Below are positions 1 through 9,300 of a stretch of 64,000 nucleotides of DNA, piece after piece. The DNA comes from DASZIT01 sp052143315. Its GTDB lineage: Bacteria; Actinomycetota; Acidimicrobiia; Acidimicrobiales; RAAP-2. The stretch spans positions 52,514-116,513 of the forward strand of contig JBKQTE010000057.1 in assembly GCA_052143315.1 (NCBI GenBank). The letters are read 5' to 3'. Under the pieces are notes generated by a model, which was not told where the DNA came from, did no database searches, and saw only the letters and a program-made list of their open reading frames with translations. Made by a program: the position numbers and the translations under genes. How positions within the stretch are numbered: position 1 is the stretch's first letter; each line of letters opens with the position of its first letter.

Positions 1-2
1 AG

Positions 3-1106
3 GTCACCTGCGGGTTCGTCTTCTCGTGCAGTGGCTACTACCGCTACGACCACGGCTACCTGCCCGACTTCGCCGGCATGGACCGCTTCGAGGGCACCAT
101 CGCCCACCCCCAGGCCTGGCCGGAGGAGCTCGACTACGCCGGCCAGCGGGTCGTGGTCATCGGCAGCGGCGCCACCGCCATCACCCTCGTCCCCGCCATG
201 GCCGCCACCGCCGGGCACGTGACCATGCTGCAACGCTCACCGACCTACGTCGCCTCCCTGCCGGCCCGCGACCCCGTCGCCGACCTGGCCCGGCGTGTCC
301 TGCCCCGGCGCATCTCCGGCCCGATGATCCGCTGGTACAAGGCCCTCACCACCCAGGCATCCTTTCAGCTGAGCAAGCGGCGGCCGGACATGGTGAAGCG
401 GCTCCTGCGTAGGCAGATCGAGCGGCAGCTGCCGGCCGGCTACGACATCGACACCCACTTCACGCCCCGGTACGACCCGTGGGACCAGCGGCTCTGCGTC
501 GTCCCGGACGGTGACCTGTTCAAAGCCATCCGGGCCGGTACCGCGTCGGTGGTCACCGACCACATCGACACCTTCACCGAGCACGGCCTGCTGCTCGGCT
601 CGGGCGTCGAGCTCGAGGCTGACGTCATCATCCCCGCCACCGGTCTCGAGCTCCTCTTCATCGGCGGCATCGAGCTCTCCGTCGACGGCCGGGCCGTCGA
701 CCCGGCGACCAAGCTGACCTACAAGGGCATGATGCTCGAGGGTGTGCCGAACCTCGCCGTCGCCATCGGGTACACCAACGCGTCGTGGACGCTGAAGTGC
801 GATCTCACCTGCGCCTACGTCTGCCGCCTGCTCAACCACATGCACGCCGTGGGGAAGCGCCAGTGCACCCCGGTCAACCGGGACGCGTCGGTCACCCCGC
901 AGCCGCTGCTCGGTCTCAGCTCCGGGTACGTGCTCCGTTCGGCCGATCGCTTCCCGAAACAGGGCTCCAGGTTCCCGTGGCTGGTCCACCAGAGCTACCT
1001 GCGCGACTACCGGGCCCTGAAGCTGCGCGGGGTGGAGGACGACGCCATGGTATTTTCCAACCCGATCCCCACACCGGCCACCGTGGCCGTGGCCGGAAGG
1101 AGCTGA
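3..1106 (+). CDS. FAD-dependent monooxygenase, Baeyer-Villiger type (5' truncated)
   Basis: The 5' end lies outside the window; the frame is open from base 3 for about 367 residues. The motif FEGTIAHPQAW (about residue 29) fits the Baeyer-Villiger fingerprint FxGxxxHxxxW. It is followed by a second Rossmann motif VVVIGSGATA (about residue 50) for NADPH binding. The expected N-terminal FAD-binding GxGxxG would be upstream of the window. Such enzymes insert oxygen next to a ketone or hydroxylate substrates using NADPH and FAD in the cytosol; the substrate cannot be told. The stop lies 5 nt before the next gene, an SDR, suggesting a two-gene operon for oxidation of an alcohol/ketone-type substrate. 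Confidence 0.88.
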   Translation, partial: VTCGFVFSCSGYYRYDHGYLPDFAGMDRFEGTIAHPQAWPEELDYAGQRVVVIGSGATAITLVPAMAATAGHVTMLQRSPTYVASLPARDPVADLARRVLPRRISGPMIRWYKALTTQASFQLSKRRPDMVKRLLRRQIERQLPAGYDIDTHFTPRYDPWDQRLCVVPDGDLFKAIRAGTASVVTDHIDTFTEHGLLLGSGVELEADVIIPATGLELLFIGGIELSVDGRAVDPATKLTYKGMMLEGVPNLAVAIGYTNASWTLKCDLTCAYVCRLLNHMHAVGKRQCTPVNRDASVTPQPLLGLSSGYVLRSADRFPKQGSRFPWLVHQSYLRDYRALKLRGVEDDAMVFSNPIPTPATVAVAGRS

Positions 1107-1111
1107 CCACC

Positions 1112-1945
1112 ATGCAGAGCTTCGACGGCCGTGTTGCCGCCATCACCGGCGCGGCCTCCGGCATCGGCCGGGCCCTCGGCCGGGAGCTCGCCGGGCGCGG
1201 CGCCCACCTCGCCCTGTCCGACGTCGACGAGGTGGGCCTGGCCGAGACCGTGGCACTCTGCGAGGGCGCCGGGGTCAAGGTCACCGCTCAGCGCCTCGAC
1301 GTGGCCGACCGCCAGGCGGTCTACGCCTGGGCCGACCAGGTGGTGGACGATCACGACAAGGTCAACCTGATCTTCAACAACGCCGGCGTCGCCCTCGGCG
1401 CCACCATCGAGGGCATGTCCTACGAGGACTTCGAGTGGCTGATGAGCATCAACTTCTGGGGCGTCGTCTACGGGACCAAGGCATTCCTGCCGCACTTGAA
1501 GGCGGCCGGCGAGGGCCACGTGGTCAACATCTCCAGCGTGTTCGGCCTGGTCAGCGTCCCCTCGCAGTCCGCCTACAACGCCGCCAAGTTCGGCGTCCGG
1601 GGCTTCACGGACGCCCTGCGCATGGAGCTGGAGATCGAGGGCTCCCCTGTCTCGTGCACCACGGTCCACCCGGGCGGCATCAAGACCAACATCGCCCGCA
1701 ACGGCCGTGTCGACCCCAGCGTGGCCGACGCCGTCGGCGACCCCGATGCGGCCCATCGCCGGTTCGACAAGATGGCGCTCACCAGCCCGGAGAAGGCCGC
1801 CCGTCAGATTCTGGCCGCCGTCGAGCGCGATCGGCGCCGGGCACTGATCGGGATCGACGCCACGGTGATCGACCTCGTCTCACGGCTTCCCGCCGGGCTC
1901 TACCAGCGGTTGCTGGTCCGAGGGGCCAGGTCGCGCCGGTCATAG
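1112..1945 (+). CDS. SDR family NAD(P)-dependent oxidoreductase
   Basis: A 277-residue classical short-chain dehydrogenase. The cofactor motif TGAASGIG is at residues 12-19, NNAG at 89-92, the catalytic Ser at about 141 (NISSV), and the YxxxK pair at Y155/K159. The long C-terminus (about residues 190-277, with a conserved HPGGIKT step) resembles the SDRs paired with flavin monooxygenases in actinobacteria. The ATG at 1112 is preceded by GGAAGG with good spacing, and lies 5 nt after the monooxygenase stop, so both are probably co-transcribed. It likely oxidises or reduces a secondary alcohol/ketone related to the monooxygenase substrate; the substrate is unknown. Confidence 0.92.
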   Translation: MQSFDGRVAAITGAASGIGRALGRELAGRGAHLALSDVDEVGLAETVALCEGAGVKVTAQRLDVADRQAVYAWADQVVDDHDKVNLIFNNAGVALGATIEGMSYEDFEWLMSINFWGVVYGTKAFLPHLKAAGEGHVVNISSVFGLVSVPSQSAYNAAKFGVRGFTDALRMELEIEGSPVSCTTVHPGGIKTNIARNGRVDPSVADAVGDPDAAHRRFDKMALTSPEKAARQILAAVERDRRRALIGIDATVIDLVSRLPAGLYQRLLVRGARSRRS

Positions 1946-1980
1946 CCGGCGCCCCTTCCGAGACGACGACGGCCGGTGGG

Positions 1981-2931
1981 TCAGGCGGCCTCGTGGGCGG
2001 CCTCGAGGTCCTGGCTGTCGGCCAGGATCTCCAGAGCCTCCGCCTCGGCCTGACGAACCTTCCGGACGCCGATGCCCAACCGTTCGGCGGTGGTCTGCAG
2101 TGACGCCGGGTCGGAGCCGTCGAAGCCGAACCGGTTGTGGATGACCTGGCGTTGCAGGTCGGTCAGCCGGTCCACGGCCTTGCGGACCAGGCCCAGGGTG
2201 ATGTCGGTGGCCACCTCTTCCTCGAAGTCGTTGGAGTCGGTGGACACCAGGTCGCCCAGGGTCGAGGTCGAGTCGGAGGTGGCCGGCTGGTCGAGACTGG
2301 CCACCACCCGGGCCACCCGGGTCAGGTCGGCGCGCATATCGGCGGTGGTGTTGGTGACGTCGTCGAGCTCCTCGTCGGTGGGCGGGCGCTGCAGCTGGTG
2401 GGTGAGCTCCCACGTGGCCGCCTCCACCTGCTGGTTCCGCTCGGCCACCTCCATGGGCAGCCGGATGGTCCGCCCATGCTGCTGCACCGCCCGCTGGAGG
2501 GCCTGGCGGATCCACCAGGTGGCATAGGTGGAGAACCGGAAGCCGCGCTCCCAGTCGAACTTGTCCACCGCCCGCATCAGGCCGAAGGTCCCTTCCTGAA
2601 TGAGGTCGGGGAGGTCGACGCCGCGGTCCTGGTAGCGGCGGGCCCAGTGGACCACCAGGCGCAGGTTGGCGGCCGCCATCTCGCGCCGGGCCGACTCGTC
2701 GCCGGCGGCCACCCGCTTGGCCAGCTCGGTCTGGGCCTCGTGGTCGGGGAGGGGGTGGTGGTCGAGGTCGCGCAGGAACAGGCCGAGGCTGTCGGCGTCG
2801 GCGCTGCGGCTCCGCCCGCCGGAGGCCGGGGCGGCCTTGGCCGGAGCGTCTCCATGGGTGCGGCCGGCTGCCGCGCCGGACGGCGTGGAGGTGCTGGCTT
2901 CGGTGCCGGTGGTCGCGCTACGGATGGTCAT
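1981..2931 (-). CDS. RNA polymerase sigma-70 family factor (RpoD/SigB-like, group 2 type)
   Basis: About 316 residues. A low-complexity Ser/Thr/Ala-rich N-terminus (1-45) is followed by region 1.2 (SLGLFLRDLDHHPL, about 48), region 2 with NLRLVV (89-94), DLIQEGTFGLMRAV and the -10 recognition helix FRFSTYATWWIRQA (131-144), then region 3 and region 4 (about 255-300). It lacks the long N-terminal extension of a housekeeping RpoD, so it is probably an alternative primary-like sigma factor. Region 4.2 reads VRKVRQAEAEALEIL instead of the usual RERIRQIEAKALRKL, so its -35 preference may differ. Start: ATG at 2931 with GAGGGG upstream; an in-frame ATG at 2940 is an alternative. Confidence 0.88.
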   Translation of the reverse strand: MTIRSATTGTEASTSTPSGAAAGRTHGDAPAKAAPASGGRSRSADADSLGLFLRDLDHHPLPDHEAQTELAKRVAAGDESARREMAAANLRLVVHWARRYQDRGVDLPDLIQEGTFGLMRAVDKFDWERGFRFSTYATWWIRQALQRAVQQHGRTIRLPMEVAERNQQVEAATWELTHQLQRPPTDEELDDVTNTTADMRADLTRVARVVASLDQPATSDSTSTLGDLVSTDSNDFEEEVATDITLGLVRKAVDRLTDLQRQVIHNRFGFDGSDPASLQTTAERLGIGVRKVRQAEAEALEILADSQDLEAAHEAA

Positions 2932-3091
2932 ACCTGTCATCACCCCTCTGGTCTGGGTTGCAGTACTCACAACGCCTGGGGGGACGTGGGCATTCCTGGA
3001 CCGACCATCTCCCCGGCGGAATCGCCCCACCGCCTCCCCACCCCCGTCGGGCCGGCTTGCAACCCGGTTCCCGACCTGGTCGGCTCAGACC

Positions 3092-3667
3092 ATGGATTCC
3101 CAGCGCAACCGGTGTGTGGCGGTACGTCACGGCGAGACCGAGTGGAGCCTCGCCAGGCGCCACACCGGCAGGACCGACCTGCCCCTGCTCGCCGAGGGGG
3201 TGGTCCAGGCCGAGGCGCTCCGCCCGCAGCTGGCCCGGTACTCCTTCTCCGCCGTCCTGTGCAGCCCGCGGCTCCGGGCCCGGGAAACCTGCCGTCTGGC
3301 CGGACTGGACGACGGGGCGGTGGTCGAACCGGACCTGGTCGAGTGGGACTACGGCCACTTCGAGGGGCTGACCACCGACGAGATCCGGGAGGAGTGGCCC
3401 GGGTGGGACCTGTTCCGGGACGGGGCGCCCGGCGGCGAGCAGGTGGCCGAGGTGGCCGCCCGGGCCGACCGGGTCATCGCCCGGGTGCGCTCCTTCGACG
3501 GTGACGTGGCCTGCGTGGCCCACGGGCACCTGTTGCGGGTCCTGGCCGTCCGGTGGGTGGGCCTCGACCCGACCCACGCCCGCAACCTGCTGCTCGACCC
3601 GGCGTCGCTCGGCGTGCTGGGCTGGGAGCGGGACCAGCCGGTGGTGGAGAGGTGGAACCTCAGCTGA
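3092..3667 (+). CDS. histidine phosphatase family protein (phosphoglycerate mutase-like)
   Basis: 191 residues, typical of small cytosolic histidine phosphatases. The catalytic motif is VRHGETEW (about residues 10-17), and the second catalytic histidine is in VAHGHLLRVL (about 145). C-x-S-P-R-x-R-A-x-E-T (about 55-66) matches the family signature. Members hydrolyse phosphate monoesters such as sugar phosphates or act as cofactor-dependent mutases; the substrate is not predictable. It is divergent from the sigma factor, so the roughly 160 bp between them holds both promoters. Its 3' end overlaps the end of the convergent membrane-protein gene by 8 bp. Confidence 0.9.
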   Translation: MDSQRNRCVAVRHGETEWSLARRHTGRTDLPLLAEGVVQAEALRPQLARYSFSAVLCSPRLRARETCRLAGLDDGAVVEPDLVEWDYGHFEGLTTDEIREEWPGWDLFRDGAPGGEQVAEVAARADRVIARVRSFDGDVACVAHGHLLRVLAVRWVGLDPTHARNLLLDPASLGVLGWERDQPVVERWNLS

Positions 3668-4847
3668 CCTCGGGCCCGTCCCCGGCGGTCGCCGCCGGGC
3701 CGTCGGACCGGGGAGCGGCGTCGCGGCGAGATGTCAGGATGCCGGTCGCCTGGCCGCCCCCGGGCTGGCGGTCGACCGGGCGGAGGGGGGCGAGGGACTC
3801 GCCCCGGAAGAGACGCCGAGGCCCCGTCCACCGGGCCGGCGGGGCGTCGAGGGCCAGGGCCAGGCCGTAGGCCACGCTCTCGTAGTTGACACGCCACCCC
3901 CGGAAGTGGGCCCAGGCGTCGTCCTTGGGTCGGGTCATCACGTAGCCGATCTCGGCCAGGCGGTCGTAGGCGGCGTCGAACTCCTGGCGCGGCAGCTCGA
4001 TCGGGTCGTCCGGGTCGGGGTCGGGGTCGAAGGGGATGTGGGTGACCTGGGCGACGTCACGCAGGCAGGTGAAGCCCATCCGGACGCACATCCGCGCCTC
4101 GATGGGGGCGCCCTCGGGGTCGACGGCCAGGGCGATGGCGGCGGCGTCCATCACCGCTACCAGGCTCACCACCCACGAGTTGGCGGCCCGAGGCGAACGC
4201 AGGTAGAGCAGCGACGAGTAGCTGGTGTGGCTCTCGGCCACGTCGGCCGCCCATCGCTCCCAGTCGGAGAAGAGGGCGGGCAGGTTCCCGATCAGCCCCA
4301 CCAGCTGGTGACGGATGAGGATCTCCGGGCCCCAGGCCGGGGCACCGGCGCGGCTCTCGAGGAGGGTCACGAACGTCTCGCGTCGGTTGTAGGCGCTGTA
4401 GATGGCCGGGAGGTAGGCGATCTGGAGCGCCACCAGGACCATGCCGGTGCCCGCCGCCACGAAGTCGACCACCTCGCTGCCTCCGGTGGGGCCACGCACG
4501 AAGCCGAGCGTGAAGACCGACGAGCCGGCCTCGGTGAAGGCCTGGTGGACACCGCCGCCGGCGATCCCCCAATCGACGAAGGCGAACCCGATGACGGCCA
4601 CGGCCAGCCAGGTGATCAGCAGGACGACGAGGGCCACCGGCTCGCTGAGCACCAGGATGTGGTCCTTGGTGGTGAAGGACCGGGCCAGACGGGCGGCCTT
4701 GCGGAAGCCGAGCCGGACCACCCGCAAGGACAGGGTGGCCAGCCCCACGCCCGCCCGCGGCACGATCAGCACGCGGATGACCCCGGCGGCGTCGACCAAC
4801 AGGACGACGATGCCGACCACCACCGCGCCGGCTCGCAGGGCGGTCAC
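3660..4847 (-). CDS. multi-spanning membrane protein, ion-channel-like
   Basis: 395 residues. Hydrophobic segments are at about 5-35, 70-100 and 130-160, then a long soluble C-terminal domain (about 165-395). The stretch between the second and third segments (GSSVFTLGF near residue 110) sits where a pore helix and filter would lie in a two-TM potassium channel, but no TVGYG filter is present. Related proteins are annotated in actinobacteria as two-pore or ion-channel-like. I treat channel function as an inference. The tail beyond about 345 is Pro/Gly/Arg-rich and poorly conserved-looking. Start is GTG at 4847; no strong ribosome binding site is seen. Confidence 0.75.
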   Translation of the reverse strand: MTALRAGAVVVGIVVLLVDAAGVIRVLIVPRAGVGLATLSLRVVRLGFRKAARLARSFTTKDHILVLSEPVALVVLLITWLAVAVIGFAFVDWGIAGGGVHQAFTEAGSSVFTLGFVRGPTGGSEVVDFVAAGTGMVLVALQIAYLPAIYSAYNRRETFVTLLESRAGAPAWGPEILIRHQLVGLIGNLPALFSDWERWAADVAESHTSYSSLLYLRSPRAANSWVVSLVAVMDAAAIALAVDPEGAPIEARMCVRMGFTCLRDVAQVTHIPFDPDPDPDDPIELPRQEFDAAYDRLAEIGYVMTRPKDDAWAHFRGWRVNYESVAYGLALALDAPPARWTGPRRLFRGESLAPLRPVDRQPGGGQATGILTSRRDAAPRSDGPAATAGDGPEVS

Positions 4848-4881
4848 CGGTGAACGGACCTGGTGACCGTCGGGGCAGGGA

Positions 4882-5328
4882 TCAGCCGGCGGTCGGCAGG
4901 GCCGCCGCCCGGCCCTGGGCCCGCGCCACCATGTCGGCCAGCCTGAAGGAGTCCAAGTGGGTCCGCATGTGCTCGCCGACGTCGGCCCAGACGTCCAGCA
5001 GGACGCACTGGCCCTCGTGGTCGCAGGCCCCGTTCTCGTGGGGGAGGCCGAAGTCGCCGGCCACGATCGGGCCGTCGACGGCGCTGACGATCTGGGACAG
5101 GGTGATGTCCGCCGGGTCGCGGGCCAGGACGTACCCGCCGCCGACCCCCCGCTTGGATCGGACCAGGCCGGCTCCCTTCAGGGCCAGCAGGATCTGCTCC
5201 AGGTAGGGCTGGGGAAGCCCTGTCCTCTCGGCGATGTCACGGACCGCGGTCGGGGTGTCGGCGTCAGCGTGCAACGCCAGCGACAGCAGCGCACGGCTGG
5301 CGTAGTCGCCTCGGGTCGAAACCTTCAC
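4882..5328 (-). CDS. Rrf2 family transcriptional regulator
   Basis: 148 residues. The N-terminus MKVSTRGDYASRALLSLA is the Rrf2 signature, followed by a winged helix (DIAERTGLPQPYLEQIL, GLVRSKRGVGGGYVLAR). A Cys pair in GACDHEGQC (about residues 101-107) lies where IscR/NsrR/RsrR bind an iron-sulfur cluster, although a third conserved Cys of IscR-like proteins is not obvious. It probably senses redox, NO or cluster status; the targets are unknown. The GTG start is preceded by TAGCAT ending 6 nt upstream and no Shine-Dalgarno, suggesting a leaderless mRNA. Confidence 0.92.
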   Translation of the reverse strand: MKVSTRGDYASRALLSLALHADADTPTAVRDIAERTGLPQPYLEQILLALKGAGLVRSKRGVGGGYVLARDPADITLSQIVSAVDGPIVAGDFGLPHENGACDHEGQCVLLDVWADVGEHMRTHLDSFRLADMVARAQGRAAALPTAG

Positions 5329-5334
5329 GGTGTC

Positions 5335-5340
5335 ATGCTA
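5335..5340 (-). promoter_or_regulatory. -10 hexamer, leaderless promoter of the Rrf2 gene
   Basis: TAGCAT on the minus strand, ending 6 nt before the GTG start at 5328. No Shine-Dalgarno lies between, so transcription probably starts at or next to the GTG. Confidence 0.5.
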
Positions 5341-5403
5341 TTGCCTGGGGTGGACCGAAACATCGGGTGGCCGGGATGTCGGTGGTGCCGGTGGGACGGG
5401 GGA

Positions 5404-6078
5404 TCAGTGGCCCCCGAGCTTCCCGGCGGCCAGATCCTCGGCCATGGCCCATCCGAACGCCACCAGCCGGCCGCCGGTGGCGAGGTCGACCTCCTCGAAG
5501 AAGAGGCCCACCTCGTCGGGCGCGGTCACCTTGGGCCCACCGTGGTCGAACCCGCCCGCCTCGCAGCCGTCACCGGTCAGCACGAAGGTGCGGTCGTCGA
5601 TACGGCCGTCGGCCCCGAAGCGCTTGGCCAGACGGCGTCCCCAGGCCCGCTCCTCGCCGGTGGCCTTGTGGTCCGAGCCCGGCACCACGTCGGACAGGCC
5701 GGCGAACGCCCGGAACCCCTCGGCGGTCAGCAGGCGGGTCCCGATGAGGACGTCCTCGTCGGGGAAGGCCAGCAGGGCCCGGCGGTACTTGTCGCCCATG
5801 ATCGACCGGAGCACGGTGTCGGCCCGGACGGTGCGGTCGATGGTGGCGACCCCGATGAGCAGCGACGGGGTGCCGCCGATGCGCTCGAGGGTGGAGAAGG
5901 AGTAGCCCCGCAGCTTGTTCCCCTCGCGGGCCCGGGTGACCAACACCCACTCCTCGCGCTGTTTGGACAGGAACCCGATGTCGAAGCGGGGCTCCCGCTC
6001 AGCGCACAGGTCGGCCATCTCGGCCAGCTCGGCGTCGCTGAGCGACGTGCAGTCCTTGGTCTCCACCTGGATGGACAT
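5404..6078 (-). CDS. conserved hypothetical protein
   Basis: 224 residues, soluble, acidic, with no signal peptide or membrane segment. I recognise no named domain. The pattern (alternating strands such as EEWVLVTRA, PSLLIGVATID, RRALLAFPDEDVLIGTRLL, then DDRTFVLTGDGCEAGGF) suggests an alpha/beta fold. The coding frame is clean with actinobacterial codon use, so it is a real gene. It sits alone between the Rrf2 regulator and dnaE on the same strand as both. GAGGAG lies about 13 nt upstream of the ATG, a rather long spacing. Confidence 0.75.
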   Translation of the reverse strand: MSIQVETKDCTSLSDAELAEMADLCAEREPRFDIGFLSKQREEWVLVTRAREGNKLRGYSFSTLERIGGTPSLLIGVATIDRTVRADTVLRSIMGDKYRRALLAFPDEDVLIGTRLLTAEGFRAFAGLSDVVPGSDHKATGEERAWGRRLAKRFGADGRIDDRTFVLTGDGCEAGGFDHGGPKVTAPDEVGLFFEEVDLATGGRLVAFGWAMAEDLAAGKLGGH

Positions 6079-6316
6079 ATGTCGTTCCGTACTCCTCGGT
6101 TGCCCTGCGGATCAGTCAACGGCCCGGATCTCCGAGCGACCCACGCTCCGCCGGAACGGAGCCTGGAGTGCCCCCGATGAGGGAGCCGTCAACCGATTTT
6201 ACGGGATTTGCCGCCCCCTGTCGTATCCGGCCGCACCGGACGGCGACCGGGTGGGTGCCGGTGCTCGCGAACCATCCGTCAAAATAGCTGCTGACCAGCA
6301 CCGATGCCCGAATGAG

Positions 6317-9300
6317 TCAGCTGAGAATGGCGTTGGGGCCGAGCAGCACCCGGAGCTCGCCGACCAGACCCCGCCGGCTGTCCACCCGGAATTCGGACGG
6401 GAGGCGGATGACCGTCTCGCCGACATGGAGGAAGACGGGGGAGTCGCCCGGATGCTCGGCCAGCAGCCGCTTGAGCTCGTTGACCTTGGTGTCGGTCAGG
6501 GCGTTGACCGGCAGCACCACCCGGAGATCGGTGGAGCCCTCGATGACCAGCTCGGGACGCTGGATCTCCATGCACACCAGCTTGATCCGCTCGTCGCGCA
6601 TGTCGACCCGACCCTTGATCACCGCGATCACGTCGTCGTCGAGCAGGGCGCCGATCTCCCCCATGGTCTTCGGGAAGACGAACACCTCCACCGAGGCCTG
6701 GAGGTCCTCGAGCACGAAGGTGGCCATGAGGTCGCCTTTTTTGGTGTACCGACGGGCGAGCTCGGTGATGACCCCACCCACCGTCCTGATCTGCCCGTCA
6801 CCGCCGAACGAGCCGTCGGGAGACTCGGTGTCGAGGTCGCGCAGCTCAGCCAGGGAGCAGTCGGTGAGGCGGGCCAGGGAGCCCTCCAGGCCCATGAGCG
6901 GGTGGTCGCTGATGTACAGCCCGAGCATCTCCTTCTCGAAGGCGAGGCGCTGGGACTTGTCGAACTCGAGGTCGGGGATGGGGACGCGGGTGTCGCCGAA
7001 TCCGACGGCTTGGCCCTCGGACTCGACCTCCAGGGAGGCGAAGAGCGACACCACGCCGGCGTCGTGCTGGCGCCGGCGCTCCAGGGTCAGGTCGACGATC
7101 TCCTCGAAGTTCAGGCAGAGGCCGCGCCTCGGGTGCCCGAGGGAGTCGAACGCCCCCGCCTTGATCAGCGACTCGATGGTCCGCTTGTTCAGCACCTGGG
7201 GGTCGACCCGCTGGCAGAAGTCGTAGAAGTCTACGTAGGTACCGTGCTGCTCCCGCTCGGCCACGATGTGGGCAACCAGGCCGCTGCCCACGTTCCGGAT
7301 GGCCGCCATGCCGAAGGTGATGGCACCGGGGATGTCGGTACCCGGCCCCTCGGTGCCGTCCCGGCTCGAGTAGTCGGCGGCGAAGTCGGCCAGCGACCGG
7401 TTGACGTCGGGCACCAGCACCCGGATCCCCATCACCCGGCACTCGGCCAGGTAGACGGCCGTCTTGTCCTTGTTGTCCTTCACCGAGGTGAGCAGGGCCG
7501 CGAAGTACTCGACCGGGTAGTGGGCCTTCAACCATGCCGTCTGGTAGGCGATGAACCCGTAGCCGTAGGAGTGGGACTTGTTGAAGGCGTAGTCGGCGAA
7601 CGGCTCGATGATGTCGAAGAGGGCGGTGCCGATCGCCGCCCCGTAGCCGGTGGCCTCGCAGCCGGCCACGAACTTCTGGCGCTCGGCGGCGATGAGGACG
7701 CGGTCCTTCTTCCCACACGCCTTCCGGAGGTTGTCCGCCTCGGCCAGGGTGTAGCCGGCGAACTTCTGGGCCACCCGCATGACCGACTCCTGGTAGATCA
7801 TCAGGCCGTAGGTGTCGCCGAGGATCTCCTCCAGGTCGTGGTGGAGGTAGGTGACCTGTTGACGCCCGTTCTTCCGGTCGGCGTAGTCGCGGTGCATATT
7901 GGCCGCCATCGGCCCCGGCCGGTACAGGGCGACCAGGGCGGCCACGTCGTCGAAGGTGGTGGGGGCCAGCGACCGCATCAGCGACCGCATGGGGCCGCCC
8001 TCCAGCTGGAACACGCCCATCGAGTCGCCCCGGCGCAACATCACGAACGTCGGCTCGTCGTCGAGGGGGATCCGGTCGATGTCCGGCCGCTCACCGGTGG
8101 AGATCTGGATCAGGTCGAGGGCCCGCTCGATGACCGACAGGTTGCGCAGCCCGAGGAAGTCCATCTTCAGGAGCCCGAGGTTCTCCACCCCGTGCATCTC
8201 GTACTGGGTGACCACCGGGGCATCGTCGGGGTTGTTGCCGTCCGGCTTGCGCTGGATGGGGACGTACTCGGTGAGGGGCTGGTCGGTGATCACCACCGCG
8301 GCGGCGTGGATGCCGTCCTGGCGGCGGAGCCCTTCGAGCCCTTTGGCCACGTCGATCACCTTCTGCGCCTCGGGGTCGGCGTCGTACATGGCCCGCAGCT
8401 CGCCGGCGGCGGCGAACCCGTCCTCGTAGCCCTCGGTCTTGTCCAGGCAGGCGGCCAGGGGGGTGTCCCGGCCCATGAGCAGCGGCGGCATGGCCTTGGC
8501 GATCCTGTCACCGACGATGTACGGGTAGCCCAGAACCCGGGCGGCGTCGCGCACCGCGGCCCGGGCCTTGATGGTGGAGAAGGTGACGATCTGGGCGACG
8601 TGGTCGGACCCGTACCGCTCGGCCGCGTACTTGATCATGTCACCGCGGTACCGCTCGTCGAAGTCCATGTCGATGTCGGGCATCTGGATGCGGCCGGGGT
8701 TGAGGAACCGCTCGAAGAGGAGGTCGTACTTGATGGGGTCGAGGTCGACGATCTGCAGGCAGTACGCCACGCAGCACCCGGCCGCCGAGCCGCGCCCGGG
8801 GCCGACCCGGATCCCCCGGGACCGGGCGAAGCGGATCAGGTCCCACACCACCAGGAAGTAGGCGGAGAAGCCCATGTCCCCGATGACGCCGAGCTCGTAG
8901 TCGAGCCGCTCGAGGACGCCGGCGGGGATGGGATGGCCGTAGCGCTCCTTGGCCCCTTCGACGCTGAGGTGCCGCAGGTACTGGGCCGCCCGGTCCTCGT
9001 AGGTGTCGCCGACGAACTCGTCCGGCACCGGGAACCGGGGGAGGCTCGGCCGCCCGAATTCGATCTCCACGTTGGCCCGCTCGGCGATGAGGAGGGTGTT
9101 GTCGCAGGCCTCGGGGAGCTCGGTGAAGAGGTGGCGCATCTCCGCCGCGCTCTTCAGGTAGTGCTCCTCGCCGTGGAACTTGAACCGCTTGGGGTCGTCG
9201 ATGGTGGCGCCGGTCTGGACGCAGAGGAGGGCGTCGTGGGCGACGCTGTCGGCTCGGTGGGTGTAGTGGCTGTCGTTGGTGGCCAGCAGCGGGGCGCCGA

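Noticed and set aside
1946..1980. GC-rich inverted segments between convergent genes as Rho-independent terminators
   Set aside because: No stem is followed by a T run here or at the other convergent junctions, so no terminator can be supported.
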